Positions 7,532 through 16,594 of a DNA stretch of 64,000 nucleotides are shown piece by piece. The stretch comes from Maricaulis alexandrii (GTDB lineage Bacteria > Pseudomonadota > Alphaproteobacteria > Caulobacterales > Maricaulaceae), in the NCBI RefSeq assembly GCF_005871165.1, contig NZ_SWKP01000011.1:1-64000 (forward strand), in the 5' to 3' direction. Made by a program: the position numbers and the translations under genes. Numbering within the stretch: the first letter of the stretch is position 1; every line of letters starts with the position of its first letter. The notes beneath the pieces were generated by a model. It was not told the DNA's origin, ran no database searches, and saw only the letters and a program-made list of their open reading frames with translations.

Positions 7532-8541
7532 TGGTGCCCCGTTTCATTAAAATAAGCGGTCTTTTCGCGCTCCTCGCCCTGGGTCTGACAGCCCGGTCCG
7601 AGGCGGCCGAGATCTGCAATGAGACCAGTTTCATCGCCGAAGTCGCCGCTGGCTGGGCGGTCGAGGGCGGCGTTGCGATCGAGGGCTGGACACGGGTCCG
7701 CCCGGGCGAATGCGAGACGATCGCCGAGGAAGTGGACCTGACGCAGGAACAGCCGATCTTCTTCTATGCCAAGTCCTCACTGGCCTATCTGGGCGGCGTG
7801 CGCGAATGGCGCGGCACCGTGCCCTTGTGCGTCGATGAAGCCGATTTCGAAGTCGTCGCCAATACGCGCTGCGCCGCACTGGGCCTGGCCTCCCGCGACT
7901 TTTTCGTCCGCGAGGGCGACGACCGGGAACGCACCGTGCTGGCGGAACCGTCGGACTATGGGCGCCGCTCCGGAACGGCCGGCATCCAGCGCCTGCTGCA
8001 ATCGGCCGGTTTCCCGGTGAATGGTGTGGACGGCTATGAAGGCAGCTCCACCCGCCGCGCCATCTCGCGCTTTCTCGAGACGGCCGGGATCGGCCGCGAT
8101 CCCAGCGATGCGGCCCTGATCGACGCGCTGGAAGCCCGGGCCCTGGAACGCAATGCCAGCAGCGGTCTGATCCTGTGCAATGAAGCGGATGGCGATATCT
8201 CTGCCGCGGTCGGCTACCGCACCGCCTCCATCTGGCAGTCACGCGGTTGGTGGCGCATCCATGCCGGCGAATGCGCCCGCCTGATCGGCAACCGTCTGGA
8301 AACCGCCGGCGGGGACGACGCCCCGGCCTATGTCTATGCCGAACGGGTGTCCTCGTCCGGACGCCGCGCCATGACCGGCGGCGACACCGCTTTCTGCCTT
8401 GCCCCGGCCCGTTTCGTGGCCGAAGAGCGGACCGATTGCGCCGAGCGCGGCTATTCCACCGCCCGCTTCCGCCGGGTTCCGGCGCCGCAGGATGGCGGCG
8501 TACGGGTCACGGTCGAAGAAAACGATTTCGAGGGCGGCTGA
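7531..8541 (+). CDS. Exported DUF1036 protein with two DUF1036 repeats and a peptidoglycan-binding-like insert
   Basis: The 336-residue protein has a signal peptide (about residues 1-23, cleavage after RSEA). Two DUF1036 units share the pattern CNET...A.GW...GW..V.PGEC, at about residues 25-125 and 208-315. Between them a short segment (GIQRLLQSAGFPVNGVDGYEG) resembles a PG_binding_1 helix bundle, in which a repeat unit finds glycan strands. DUF1036 proteins are typical of alphaproteobacteria and are exported, but their role is unknown. Translation is coupled to engB through a one-base overlap. Cysteines in each unit are paired and likely form disulfides. Confidence 0.85.
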   Translation: MVPRFIKISGLFALLALGLTARSEAAEICNETSFIAEVAAGWAVEGGVAIEGWTRVRPGECETIAEEVDLTQEQPIFFYAKSSLAYLGGVREWRGTVPLCVDEADFEVVANTRCAALGLASRDFFVREGDDRERTVLAEPSDYGRRSGTAGIQRLLQSAGFPVNGVDGYEGSSTRRAISRFLETAGIGRDPSDAALIDALEARALERNASSGLILCNEADGDISAAVGYRTASIWQSRGWWRIHAGECARLIGNRLETAGGDDAPAYVYAERVSSSGRRAMTGGDTAFCLAPARFVAEERTDCAERGYSTARFRRVPAPQDGGVRVTVEENDFEGG

Positions 8542-8544
8542 CCC

Positions 8545-9249
8545 ATGACGGACGAACGCCCCGACCTCTCGCACATCTCCCACTGGGTGTTCGACCTGGA
8601 CAATACGCTCTACCCGTCCGACGCGCCGATCATGTCGCAGGTGGACCGGCGCATGACGCTCTATGTGGCGCAGCTGCTGGACCTGCCCGAGGACGAGGCC
8701 CGCAAGGTCCAGAAGGATTACTGGCGCACCTATGGCACCACGCTGAACGGGCTGATGACCCATCACGGCGTGGACCAGCGTGCCTTCATGGACTTTGTCC
8801 ATGACATCGATGCCAGCGTGATCGACCCGGACCACACACTCGCCGATCGCATCGCCGCCCTGCCCGGCCAGCGCCTGGTCTACACGAACGGGTCCTTGCG
8901 CCATGCGGAGAATGTGCTCGGCCGGCTCGGCCTGGACCACCTCTTCCACGACATTTTCGATGTCGAGGCCGCCGACTTCACCCCCAAACCCCATCGCGAG
9001 GGCTTTGACCGCTTCACCAGCCGGTTCAACCTGCCCATTCCCCAATCCGTCTTCTTCGAAGACAGTGTGCGCAATCTGAAGACGGCGCATGAATTGGGCT
9101 TCACCACCGTGCTGGTTCGGGCCAAGGAAGGCGACCGCGACGAGGAAAGCGCCGGCCCGGGCGAACACCCGGATCATGTCCATTACGCCATCGACTGCCT
9201 GAGCACATTTCTCGGCACAATCACCACCAGCGCATCGAAACCGCGCTGA
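8545..9249 (+). CDS. Pyrimidine 5'-nucleotidase, HAD superfamily
   Basis: The 234-residue HAD hydrolase has motif I FDLDNTLYP (nucleophile Asp17, acid/base Asp19), motif II YTNGS, a lysine in TPKPHREGF and motif IV FFEDSVRN. This is the SDT1/pyrimidine 5'-nucleotidase subgroup that dephosphorylates UMP, CMP or toxic pyrimidine analogues. The helical cap follows motif I, as in subfamily IA. It starts 3 bases after the DUF1036 gene, forming the end of the engB unit. In many alphaproteobacteria this nucleotidase lies beside dapD, which follows here after the collagen-like genes. That suggests the latter were inserted between them. Confidence 0.9.
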   Translation: MTDERPDLSHISHWVFDLDNTLYPSDAPIMSQVDRRMTLYVAQLLDLPEDEARKVQKDYWRTYGTTLNGLMTHHGVDQRAFMDFVHDIDASVIDPDHTLADRIAALPGQRLVYTNGSLRHAENVLGRLGLDHLFHDIFDVEAADFTPKPHREGFDRFTSRFNLPIPQSVFFEDSVRNLKTAHELGFTTVLVRAKEGDRDEESAGPGEHPDHVHYAIDCLSTFLGTITTSASKPR

Positions 9250-9413
9250 TCCCCCATTCAAAGCCAGATCGGCGACCGCCGGCGTCGGATTATCAACTTC
9301 GCCCTGTACTTGTTGCTGGAACGATGCATAGATTGTTTCAACTCAAAGTATCAATTCAGGGAGCTGTGATCGGGGGTATCAATCGCTGCTAGCAGCCGGG
9401 GGGCGATAGCGAC

Positions 9414-10607
9414 ATGACGCATGATGACACACCCAGATATCTGGCCCTCGCGGACCGTCTCGGGCTGGACCGGGACGCCCTCGAACGGGGTGAAACGATC
9501 CGGACGACGGTGAAAATCGCTTCGTTCGAAGACTTCAGGGAGATTTTCGGCGGATCCCTGACAGAGGCACAGCGTGACGCCCATTCTGCCGCTCACAAGT
9601 CCCGCCCGACGAGCCCTGACAGTACACTGGCCCTGCTGGACGAACTGGAACGGCATGTTTACGGCCGGCACACGCTGAGCGAACAGGCGCGTGACTATGC
9701 ACAGACCGCCTTCCCGATTTCGGCCAAGGTGATGAGCGCCACCGACCTGGTGATTTCCGAAGATGAGATTCTGGGGCCTGGCGGCGCGCCTGTCGTGATC
9801 AGCTGCGACACACTCACTTTTTCCGGCGGCAGCATTCAGGCCATTACAACCTCACTGCATATCACGGCCCGTGAGCTGGCGGTCAATGACCCCGGCTCAA
9901 CCCATTTCCACATCGGCATTCTTGGAGAAAAGGGAGAGAATGGCCCGCGCGGTGAAGACGGAGCCCCGTACGCCGAACCGGCGAAGACGGGCAAAAAGGG
10001 AAAGACCGCCTCGCCCGGCGTCTGCAAAAGCAGCGGCGGTGACGGCGATGACGGCGCGCGCGGCCGTAACGGCACCGACGGCGAACGCGGCGATGACGGA
10101 CGAGGATCCATGTCGGCGAATGTCACAATCGATAAATTTGCCGGTCCCAACCCGTTTATTGTCTTCACCGAGTCCGGCGCCGGAGGGGATGGCGGTGATG
10201 GCGGCAATGGCGGCAAGGGCCAGGATGGCGGGAGAGGCGGAAAAGGCTGCGATTCAGGATGCACAGGCACGAATGGCGGCAATGGCGGCAAGGCCGGTGA
10301 AGGCGGCGATGGCCTGAATGGCGGCGACGGAGGTCGGGCCGTCGACGCCTGGGGCGATATCTATATCCTCTTCCCCAAGGAGGCGACCGCGATGCTCCAG
10401 ACCAATAAGAGCACGGTGTCGCCAGGCAAATACGGAAATGCCGGGAAGGCCGGCCTGCCTGGCGAGCCCGGCAAGGGTGGCAGTGGCGGCAAACATGCCA
10501 ACAAAGGGAAGACGGGCAAGGAGAATAGTCCGGGCATGTCGGGCTCTCGCGGGGAGCACGGCAAAGGCTCCGGCATGCCCGCCAACTACCAGATTCACTA
10601 CTTCTGA
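9414..10607 (+). CDS. Collagen-like glycine-rich repeat protein 1
   Basis: The 397-residue protein has a non-repetitive N-terminal 165 residues with a beta-rich segment (ISAKVMSATDLVISEDEIL). Gly-X-Y tracts follow at about 165-240, 255-310 and 340-390 (GEKGENGPRGEDG, GDGGDGGNGGKGQDG). Between the tracts lie short beta-like modules (NVTIDKFAGPNPFIVF and DAWGDIYILFPKEA). There is no signal peptide or anchor. Bacterial collagen-like proteins form triple helices in surface or spore structures and are spread laterally or grown by repeat expansion. The next gene has the same architecture. Codon use is native high-GC. Function is unknown; a scaffold or secreted structural protein is inference. Confidence 0.8.
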   Translation: MTHDDTPRYLALADRLGLDRDALERGETIRTTVKIASFEDFREIFGGSLTEAQRDAHSAAHKSRPTSPDSTLALLDELERHVYGRHTLSEQARDYAQTAFPISAKVMSATDLVISEDEILGPGGAPVVISCDTLTFSGGSIQAITTSLHITARELAVNDPGSTHFHIGILGEKGENGPRGEDGAPYAEPAKTGKKGKTASPGVCKSSGGDGDDGARGRNGTDGERGDDGRGSMSANVTIDKFAGPNPFIVFTESGAGGDGGDGGNGGKGQDGGRGGKGCDSGCTGTNGGNGGKAGEGGDGLNGGDGGRAVDAWGDIYILFPKEATAMLQTNKSTVSPGKYGNAGKAGLPGEPGKGGSGGKHANKGKTGKENSPGMSGSRGEHGKGSGMPANYQIHYF

Positions 10608-10667
10608 TTCCGTCTGTGCGGTCGGCAGCGTCCGGCGCAACGCGGCATCCCTGCTTGGAATAACTGG

Positions 10668-11939
10668 ATGCAACACCGAGATCTGAACAGGTCGGACACA
10701 GGGGCCGGATGGCCGCTGGGCGATTATTGCGTGCAAATTCCAACCTTGGAAGACGGGCGCCGGTTTCTCGGTCCTCCGTCCGAAGATGCGCGCCACGCGC
10801 GCAGCCAGGCCTATTGGCAACAAGCCCAGATGCGGTCCCGGGGGCGATTGCGTCTTGGCATGCACGACCGGGGCGAGGAATTCATGCTCGCCAACGGCTC
10901 GATCTGCGAGGCGGATCTTGATGGCCATCGCAATCACCTCCCTTTGCATGTCCGGGTCCTGCGCCAGCACGAAATCCGCATTGCCCAGGGTGAAACGCTC
11001 GACCTGACAGCGTCCCACACCTGGTGGGACGGTCTGGACAGTCGCGAGGAACTCTATGTCCTGCTCCAGGTTGACCGGCTCATTGTCGAACCCGGGGCCC
11101 GTCTGACCGTGCGCGGCAATGTCTGCGTCTGCAATATCGGACATCTCATTGCGGATCCGCCGACCGGACCGGGACAACCGCCTGTCCCGCAATTCGAGAT
11201 CCATGTCCGCGGGACGGCGCATGCCGCCTACAGCGCCCTTCGCGACGCGCCGTCGGAAGACGGACGGGACGGGCTGGACGGCGTGCCGGGACGAACCGCA
11301 CGAGAACGCACCCCGGAACCCAGTCTTCTCGGACCTCTTGGACAAGCCACCATTCTCGAACCGGCAACGGACGGACAGGACGGGCTGCCGGGTCAGGACG
11401 GCACTCGCGGACAGAATGGCGGGCTGGCGATGGTCGCCGATATCCGCATTGGCCGGATCAGTGGTTTTGCCCCGAAAGGTGTTCGCGTTTTCGGTCAGGC
11501 CAGTGCGGGCCAGCCCGGAGGCAATGGCGGTCGGGGCGGTCGCGGCGGTGACGGCGGAAACGGGCGCACACATGCCGCCCGGGGCGGTGACGGCGGAGCA
11601 GGCGGAGACGGCGGCCATGGCGGGAATGGAGGCCTGGCCGGAAATATTTTTGTCGAATTGCCGGCCGACGACCGGGACCGCGTCGAAACCTGTTCGAAAG
11701 ACAGTCTGGGTGGCCGGGCCGGGCGGGGCGGCCGTGGCGGGGATGCGGGCCGCAACGGCATGGCACGTGATGCTGGTGCCGCGCAACCGACCGCGCCTGC
11801 ACGGCCGGGCCGGGACGGGCGGGACGGGCGCCCGGGTCGTGGACGGCCGGGGCCGAATATCCATCTTCTGCTCACGCCCCCGGCTGCCCAAGCCGCGGCG
11901 GCAGACGCCTCCCAGGCCCATGAGCCGGTCGCGACCTGA
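10668..11939 (+). CDS. Collagen-like glycine-rich repeat protein 2
   Basis: The 423-residue partner of the preceding gene lies 60 bases downstream. The N-terminal 190 residues are non-repetitive, with beta-like strands (HVRVLRQHEIRIAQGETLDL, YVLLQVDRLIVEPGARLTV) and a VCVCN cysteine pair. The C-terminal half alternates Gly-X-Y blocks (DGLPGQDGTRGQNGG, GGNGGRGGRGGDGG) with short modules such as GNIFVELPADD. As in protein 1, each Gly block is followed by a hydrophobic beta segment ending in I-x-L/V, so the two are clearly paralogues. There is no signal peptide. Joint expression is likely, and they may form a heteromeric fibre. Confidence 0.8.
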   Translation: MQHRDLNRSDTGAGWPLGDYCVQIPTLEDGRRFLGPPSEDARHARSQAYWQQAQMRSRGRLRLGMHDRGEEFMLANGSICEADLDGHRNHLPLHVRVLRQHEIRIAQGETLDLTASHTWWDGLDSREELYVLLQVDRLIVEPGARLTVRGNVCVCNIGHLIADPPTGPGQPPVPQFEIHVRGTAHAAYSALRDAPSEDGRDGLDGVPGRTARERTPEPSLLGPLGQATILEPATDGQDGLPGQDGTRGQNGGLAMVADIRIGRISGFAPKGVRVFGQASAGQPGGNGGRGGRGGDGGNGRTHAARGGDGGAGGDGGHGGNGGLAGNIFVELPADDRDRVETCSKDSLGGRAGRGGRGGDAGRNGMARDAGAAQPTAPARPGRDGRDGRPGRGRPGPNIHLLLTPPAAQAAAADASQAHEPVAT

Positions 11940-12076
11940 CGACGCACGCCTCAAGCGGATTGCCAGCGTGCAGGAAATCGCACGCGCAGGGTTTGATGCA
12001 CCGCAACTTACAGACTAAACCGGCCTCTCGGTGAGACACACCGCACGTGCAACTTCGTCAGCAAGAGCGCCCCATC

Positions 12077-12904
12077 ATGACCGACGCCACCCTCATCTCC
12101 ATGATCGAAGCCGCCTGGGACAATCGCGAGACCGTGTCGACAGACACGCAGGGCGAGGTCCGCGAAGCCGTCGAGAGCGCGATTGCGCTGCTGGACAGCG
12201 GCCAGGGCCGGGTGGCCTCGAAAGAGGGCAATGGCGACTGGATCGTGCATCAATGGCTCAAGAAGGCGGTCCTGCTGGGTTTCCGCCTGAACCCGATGGG
12301 CACGATCGATGGCGGTGTCGGCTCCGGCAAATGGTGGGACAAGGTGCCCTCCAAGTTCGAGGGCTGGGGCGAAGACGAGTTCAAGGCTGCCGGATTCCGC
12401 GCCGTGCCGCCCTGCGCCGTGCGCCGAGGCGCCTATATCGCGCCGGGCACGGTTCTGATGCCCTCCTATGTGAATATCGGCGCCTATGTCGATGAAGGCA
12501 CGATGGTGGACACCTGGGCCACGGTCGGTTCCTGCGCCCAGATCGGCAAGAATGTCCATATCTCCGGCGGGGTCGGGATTGGCGGCGTGCTGGAACCGCT
12601 GCAGGCCGGTCCGGTCATCATCGAGGATGATGTGTTTGTCGGTGCCCGGTCCGAAGTCGCCGAAGGCGTGATCGTCCGCCAGGGGGCCGTTATCTCCATG
12701 GGTGTCTTCCTGGGCCAGTCGACCAAGATCGTGAACCGCGAAACCGGCGAGATCACGCGTGGTGAGATCCCGGCCTATTCCGTGGTCGTGCCGGGCACGC
12801 TGCCGGATCCCAAGGGCGGCCCGTCCCTCGCCTGCGCCGTGATCGTCAAACAGGTCGACGCCCAGACGCGGTCCAAGACCTCGATCAACGAGCTGCTGCG
12901 GTAA
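12077..12904 (+). CDS. dapD: 2,3,4,5-tetrahydropyridine-2,6-dicarboxylate N-succinyltransferase
   Basis: DapD (275 residues) succinylates tetrahydrodipicolinate in the succinylase branch of lysine and meso-DAP synthesis. The N-terminal helical domain is followed by the left-handed parallel beta-helix with hexapeptide repeats ([22 protein letters not shown], then [15 protein letters not shown]). The C-terminus [12 protein letters not shown] is typical. The ATG at 12077 was chosen over an upstream GTG at 12047 because it matches the family N-terminus. The 3' end overlaps the convergent flavoprotein gene by 20 bases. dapE lies 4 kb downstream. Confidence 0.96.
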   Translation: MTDATLISMIEAAWDNRETVSTDTQGEVREAVESAIALLDSGQGRVASKEGNGDWIVHQWLKKAVLLGFRLNPMGTIDGGVGSGKWWDKVPSKFEGWGEDEFKAAGFRAVPPCAVRRGAYIAPGTVLMPSYVNIGAYVDEGTMVDTWATVGSCAQIGKNVHISGGVGIGGVLEPLQAGPVIIEDDVFVGARSEVAEGVIVRQGAVISMGVFLGQSTKIVNRETGEITRGEIPAYSVVVPGTLPDPKGGPSLACAVIVKQVDAQTRSKTSINELLR

Positions 12905-14096
12905 GCCAGTCCTCGATCCCCCGCGCGGCCGCCAGGCCTGTAGCGAAACTCGCCTGCAGGAGATAACCGCCGGTGGGCGCATCCCAGTCGAGCATTTCGC
13001 CAGCCGCGAACACACCCGGCAGGGCGCTCAGCATGAAGTGCTCATCCACCGCCGTGCGGGCGATCCCGCCGGCCGAGGAAATGGCGCGATCGAGCCCGCG
13101 CTGGGCTGTGACCGTCAGCGGTACGGCCTTGATCAGGGCGGCCAGGCCCTGCGGATCGCGGGGCAGGTCCGGTACGGCATCGCGCAGGACGGAGATGGCC
13201 TGGGGTGAGAGGCCGGCCTTGCGCAGCGTGTTGGACAAGGACTGACCTTTCTTCGCCTTGGCCAGTTTCGCCGCCAGGGCGTCAGCGTCCAGATGCGGCC
13301 GCAAATCCAGGGTCAGGGTGAGCGGTCCGTTTTCCAGCGCCGTACGGATGGGTCCGGACAGGGCATAGACCGCCCCGCCTTCCAGCCCGTAACGCGCCAG
13401 GACGAGTTCCCCCTCGATCCGTTCCTCGCCCAGGCTGAGCGCGATGGTCTTCAGCGGAGTGCCGGCAAACCGGTCGCGGGTGATCTCGCTCCAGGTGATC
13501 TCGACGCCGCAATTGGAGGCCGAAAACGGCACGAGCTCGACACCTTTGCCCCGCAGGCCCTCCGCCCAGCCCCCATCGGAGCCGAGACGCGGCCAGCTCG
13601 CCCCGCCCAGGGCGAGGAGGGTGGCATCCGCCGCGGCCGTGACCTGTCCGTCCGGTGTTTCAAAGGCCAGCGCTCCGTCCGCCGTCCAACCGGTCCAGTC
13701 ATGGCGCAGATGGAAGACCACGCCCTGGGCCTCCAGCCGCGCGCGCCAGGCCCGCAGGAGCGGCGAGGCCTTCATCGCCTCGGGGAAGACCCGTCCGGAG
13801 GAGCCGACGAAGGTAGGCTGGTCCAGCCCTTCGCACCAGGCGCGCAGGCCGGCCGGATCAAAGCGGGCGATGACAGGCCCCAACCAGTCCGACGCCTCGC
13901 GATAGCGACCCAGAAAGGCCGGCAAGGGTTCAGAATGGGTGAGATTGAGCCCGCCCCGGCCTGCCATCAGGAATTTGCGGCCCGGCGTGGGCATTTTCTC
14001 GTAGAGATCAACACTGTGCCCGCCGGCGGACAGATGTTCGGCCGCGATCAGTCCGGCCGGTCCGCCGCCGATAATGGCAATGCGTGGGGTCGCCAT
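12885..14096 (-). CDS. BaiN/HI0933-like NAD(P)/FAD-dependent oxidoreductase
   Basis: The 403-residue flavoprotein opens with a Rossmann FAD motif [37 protein letters not shown] then marks the HI0933/TIGR03862 family of uncharacterised oxidoreductases, and [14 protein letters not shown] is a second family motif. The C-terminus has [20 protein letters not shown], the conserved flavin-contact loop. The ATG at 14096 with AGGT upstream was preferred over GTG 14117, which would overlap the preceding gene. Substrate is unknown. The gene follows the P1 peptidase gene by 7 bases on the same strand and converges on dapD. Confidence 0.88.
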   Translation of the reverse strand: MATPRIAIIGGGPAGLIAAEHLSAGGHSVDLYEKMPTPGRKFLMAGRGGLNLTHSEPLPAFLGRYREASDWLGPVIARFDPAGLRAWCEGLDQPTFVGSSGRVFPEAMKASPLLRAWRARLEAQGVVFHLRHDWTGWTADGALAFETPDGQVTAAADATLLALGGASWPRLGSDGGWAEGLRGKGVELVPFSASNCGVEITWSEITRDRFAGTPLKTIALSLGEERIEGELVLARYGLEGGAVYALSGPIRTALENGPLTLTLDLRPHLDADALAAKLAKAKKGQSLSNTLRKAGLSPQAISVLRDAVPDLPRDPQGLAALIKAVPLTVTAQRGLDRAISSAGGIARTAVDEHFMLSALPGVFAAGEMLDWDAPTGGYLLQASFATGLAAARGIEDWLTAAAR

Positions 14097-14103
14097 GCCG
14101 GAC

Positions 14104-15276
14104 CTATTCGCCGTCACGGGCGGCGCTCATCTCGCGGACCTGCTCGACCGGCAGGGCCCGCACCGGCTCACCGCCATCGACGCGCGGATAAGCGATATCC
14201 TCCGCCATCAGCAGGGAATTGTAGATCGCCTCCTCCGTGGTCTCGATCACCGCCTGGAAGAGCGGCGACATCTGTCCATTGGGCAGGTCCGAGACCGCGG
14301 ACACTTCGGACCGCCGCTCCGGCGTCCGCCGCACATCGGCATGGGTGGAAAAGGCGATCGCGTAATCGCCCGATCCATTGGTCATTGAGGCCCCCGTGCG
14401 CGCCAGCCCGGCAAAGGCCCGATGCGCCAATCGTTCCAGATTGCGATCGGACAGGGGGGCATCCGTGGCGATGATGATCATGATGGAGCCATCCGCCCGG
14501 TCATCGGCGACCTGGTCGGACAGGTAGAATTGCCCCAGCGTTTCGCCCACGGGCAGACCGTCCATTTGCAGCACGCCGCCATAATTGGTCTGCACCAGAA
14601 CGCCCAGCGTCCAGCCGCCCAGAGCCTCGGGCATTTGGCGCGAGGACGTGCCGATCCCGCCTTTCCAGCCAAAGGCCACCGTGCCGTTTCCGGCTCCGAC
14701 ATTGCCCTCCGCGACCGGCCCGCCCGTCGCTGCCTCGATCGCTTGAACAGCGTGCTCGGGCTGCACGGCGCGGGCCCGGATATCGTTGAGCCGGCCATCA
14801 TTGGTTTCGCCGACCACCATGTTGAGCGATCCGATGGCCTCATGCCCCGGCCGGTCCAGCGACCAGTCGAGCAGGCCATCGGCGACCCGCGGCACGGACA
14901 TGGTATTGGTCAGCAGGATCGGCGTTTCGATCTCGCCGAGTTCGACGATCTGGGTCGCGCCCATCAGCTTGCCATAGCCATTGCCCACGGCGAGAGCTGC
15001 CGGGACTCGGTCCGCGTAGATATCGCCGGGGTGGGGCCGGATCGCGGTGACACCCGTGCGCAGGAAACCGGGACCGGTCAGGGTGACATGCCCGACCCGG
15101 ACGCCTTCGACATCGGTGATCGCATTGAGCGGGCCGGGCGAGAGGATGCCGGGTTCCAGACCGATCTCGCGGGCGCGGACCTGGTCCTCGCCGCGTGCGC
15201 CATCCTGTGCCTGAAGCGGTGCTGTCATGATCGCCACCCCCATCATGGCGGCCGTCAGAGACCGGGCTGGGCTCAT
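14104..15276 (-). CDS. Secreted P1-family (S58, DmpA-like) aminopeptidase
   Basis: The 390-residue protein has a signal peptide (residues about 1-23, cleavage at LQA-Q). The DmpA/BapA fold follows, with GPLNAITDVEGVRVGHVT at the N-terminus, AVGNGYGKLMGA in the middle and the nucleophile motif ADGSIMIIIATDAPLS. In that motif self-cleavage between Gly263 and Ser264 would generate the active N-terminal serine. Family members are autoprocessing aminopeptidases acting on D- or beta-amino-acid peptides. A periplasmic location is expected. It is probably cotranscribed with the flavoprotein gene downstream. Confidence 0.92.
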   Translation of the reverse strand: MSPARSLTAAMMGVAIMTAPLQAQDGARGEDQVRAREIGLEPGILSPGPLNAITDVEGVRVGHVTLTGPGFLRTGVTAIRPHPGDIYADRVPAALAVGNGYGKLMGATQIVELGEIETPILLTNTMSVPRVADGLLDWSLDRPGHEAIGSLNMVVGETNDGRLNDIRARAVQPEHAVQAIEAATGGPVAEGNVGAGNGTVAFGWKGGIGTSSRQMPEALGGWTLGVLVQTNYGGVLQMDGLPVGETLGQFYLSDQVADDRADGSIMIIIATDAPLSDRNLERLAHRAFAGLARTGASMTNGSGDYAIAFSTHADVRRTPERRSEVSAVSDLPNGQMSPLFQAVIETTEEAIYNSLLMAEDIAYPRVDGGEPVRALPVEQVREMSAARDGE

Positions 15277-15420
15277 GAGGGCGTTCCTTGAATTGCTGCT
15301 GTTCGATCTGAAGATAGCAGGGGGAAACGCCGCGTCACCTGCCGCCTGCGGTGATCGGACGCTACCGCAAACCCGCCGAATCTGATGCTATGGGCGCTTC
15401 TTTGAAACAAGGGGCCCGTC

Positions 15421-15759
15421 ATGAGCGATAACGAGACCAAGGACCGTCCGGCAGCCGACCCGGCCGCCCCCTATGGTTCGGCGAACAATCCGTCCGAATA
15501 TGACGTCTATAACCGCCTGGCCAAGGACGAGCCCTATTTCATCATCCGCGGCGGCGACCCGCTGTCGGATGCGCTGGTTGAGCTGCACGCCTATATCGGG
15601 GCCGGCCAGTCCGGCGCGGCGCATGACACGCTGGAACGCATCCTGGCGCTGACCTCGCAGAAGCCGCCGCGCCCGGTGGGCTCCCCGAAATACCGCGAGA
15701 CCTTCAAGATCTCCGTTTCGATGGAGCGCTACCGGGAAACCCACGGCCGCTCGCACTAG
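15421..15759 (+). CDS. Conserved hypothetical protein, 112 residues
   Basis: A small soluble protein I do not recognise. It has a disordered, Asp/Pro/Ala-rich N-terminus, then YDVYNRLAKDEPYFIIRGGDPL, a helical middle (LVELHAYIGAGQSGAAHDTLERILAL) and a basic tail. There is no signal peptide or membrane segment. The start ATG lies 12 bases after a GAAACAAGGGG stretch that provides the ribosome site. The gene stands alone, divergent from the P1 peptidase and convergent with the cupin gene, whose stop is 2 bases away. Confidence 0.7.
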   Translation: MSDNETKDRPAADPAAPYGSANNPSEYDVYNRLAKDEPYFIIRGGDPLSDALVELHAYIGAGQSGAAHDTLERILALTSQKPPRPVGSPKYRETFKISVSMERYRETHGRSH

Positions 15760-15760
15760 T

Positions 15761-16225
15761 TCAATAGTGCGAGCCGTCCTTGCGGGTGAAACCACCAACG
15801 CCGGAATAGCGTCCGGGCAGGGCTTTCAGGTCAATGTCGGGATAGTCGCAGGCGTCGGAATCCGAGCGCGACCCGACCACCAGGAAGACACAGTCCTCTT
15901 CGGACTTGTTGACCAGATGGTGGGCGTCCTCGACGCCGGCCGGGAAGCCCGCGAAATCACCCGCCTTCATGACGGTCTCGCCCTCTTCGCTCACCAGCAC
16001 GGCCTCGCCGGACTGGATGATCACGAATTCGTCCTCATCGGAATGCCAGTGGCGCTGGGATGACCAGGCCCCCGGCTCCAGCCGCACCAGATTGACGCCG
16101 AACTGGTCCAGGCCGGCGGCAGTGCTGAGACGCTTGGTGTGACGCCCGGCCACCGCCCCGGCGAACTCGGCCGGATAGCCCGTCCCGCTGGCTTCCTCCA
16201 CATCACTGGACGCAAACTTTTTCAT
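15761..16225 (-). CDS. Single-domain cupin protein
   Basis: The 154-residue protein has one conserved beta-barrel cupin. Motif 1 is RHWHSDEDEFVIIQSGEAVLV (metal ligands His, His, Glu) and motif 2 is GDFAGFPAGVEDAHHLVNKS. The fold may bind a metal or sugar ligand; no specific reaction is indicated. The ATG at 16225 with AGGGG upstream was chosen over an upstream in-frame start at 16342, which would add a basic low-complexity stretch. It converges with the hypothetical gene at 15421. Its upstream region, shared with the DNA-binding gene on the plus strand, contains a CCTTATAAG site. Confidence 0.85.
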   Translation of the reverse strand: MKKFASSDVEEASGTGYPAEFAGAVAGRHTKRLSTAAGLDQFGVNLVRLEPGAWSSQRHWHSDEDEFVIIQSGEAVLVSEEGETVMKAGDFAGFPAGVEDAHHLVNKSEEDCVFLVVGSRSDSDACDYPDIDLKALPGRYSGVGGFTRKDGSHY

Positions 16226-16594
16226 CTTACTTGCCCCTCGATTTGGCTTGGCGCTGTTTGCGCCCCCTTCATAGGGGGCGTCCCCCGTCTCGGCTAGGGC
16301 CGATCCGGTCTTCTTCCGCCGCTGCATGCTTCCACCTCCCATTCACGTCACCCCATCGATCCCCTTATAAGCAGCTCAAGGCTGCTATTTTGCCGCCAAC
16401 AAAGGTCCGAGCAGGCGCGATACTGGGGGAAGCAATGACTCACAACTCAGGGGACACAGTTCACTATCACGGTGGCCAAATCCTCTTGGTGCCCGACTTG
16501 GTACTCGACGCACCTTTTGAATCCACCCTTTCCTGGCCTGCTTGACTCCCAAGTCTCTTACTCTAAATATCCTTATAAGGATATGGAGATTGCC
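16226..16594. other. Divergent intergenic region between cupin and SeqA-N-like regulator
   Basis: The 369 bases hold no credible gene; frames here are low-complexity or shadow. They contain a direct pair of related sites, CCTTATAAG at 16363-16371 and an extended palindrome at 16567-16584. Both genes are transcribed away from it, so it should hold two promoters. Confidence 0.5.
16567..16584. promoter_or_regulatory. 18-bp perfect palindrome, probable operator of the downstream DNA-binding gene
   Basis: ATATCCTTATAAGGATAT is a perfect inverted repeat with no spacer. It ends immediately upstream of the ribosome site GGAGAT (16585-16590) of the gene at 16595. A related core, CCTTATAAG, occurs about 200 bases upstream at 16363. 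Tight overlap with a translation start is typical of an autoregulatory operator for a small ribbon-helix-helix type repressor. Confidence 0.5.

Noticed and set aside
11920-12018. 32-codon frame overlapping the end of collagen-like gene 2 (MSRSRPDDARLKRIAS)
   Set aside because: No clear ribosome site and no known family; may be a random frame in the gap before dapD.
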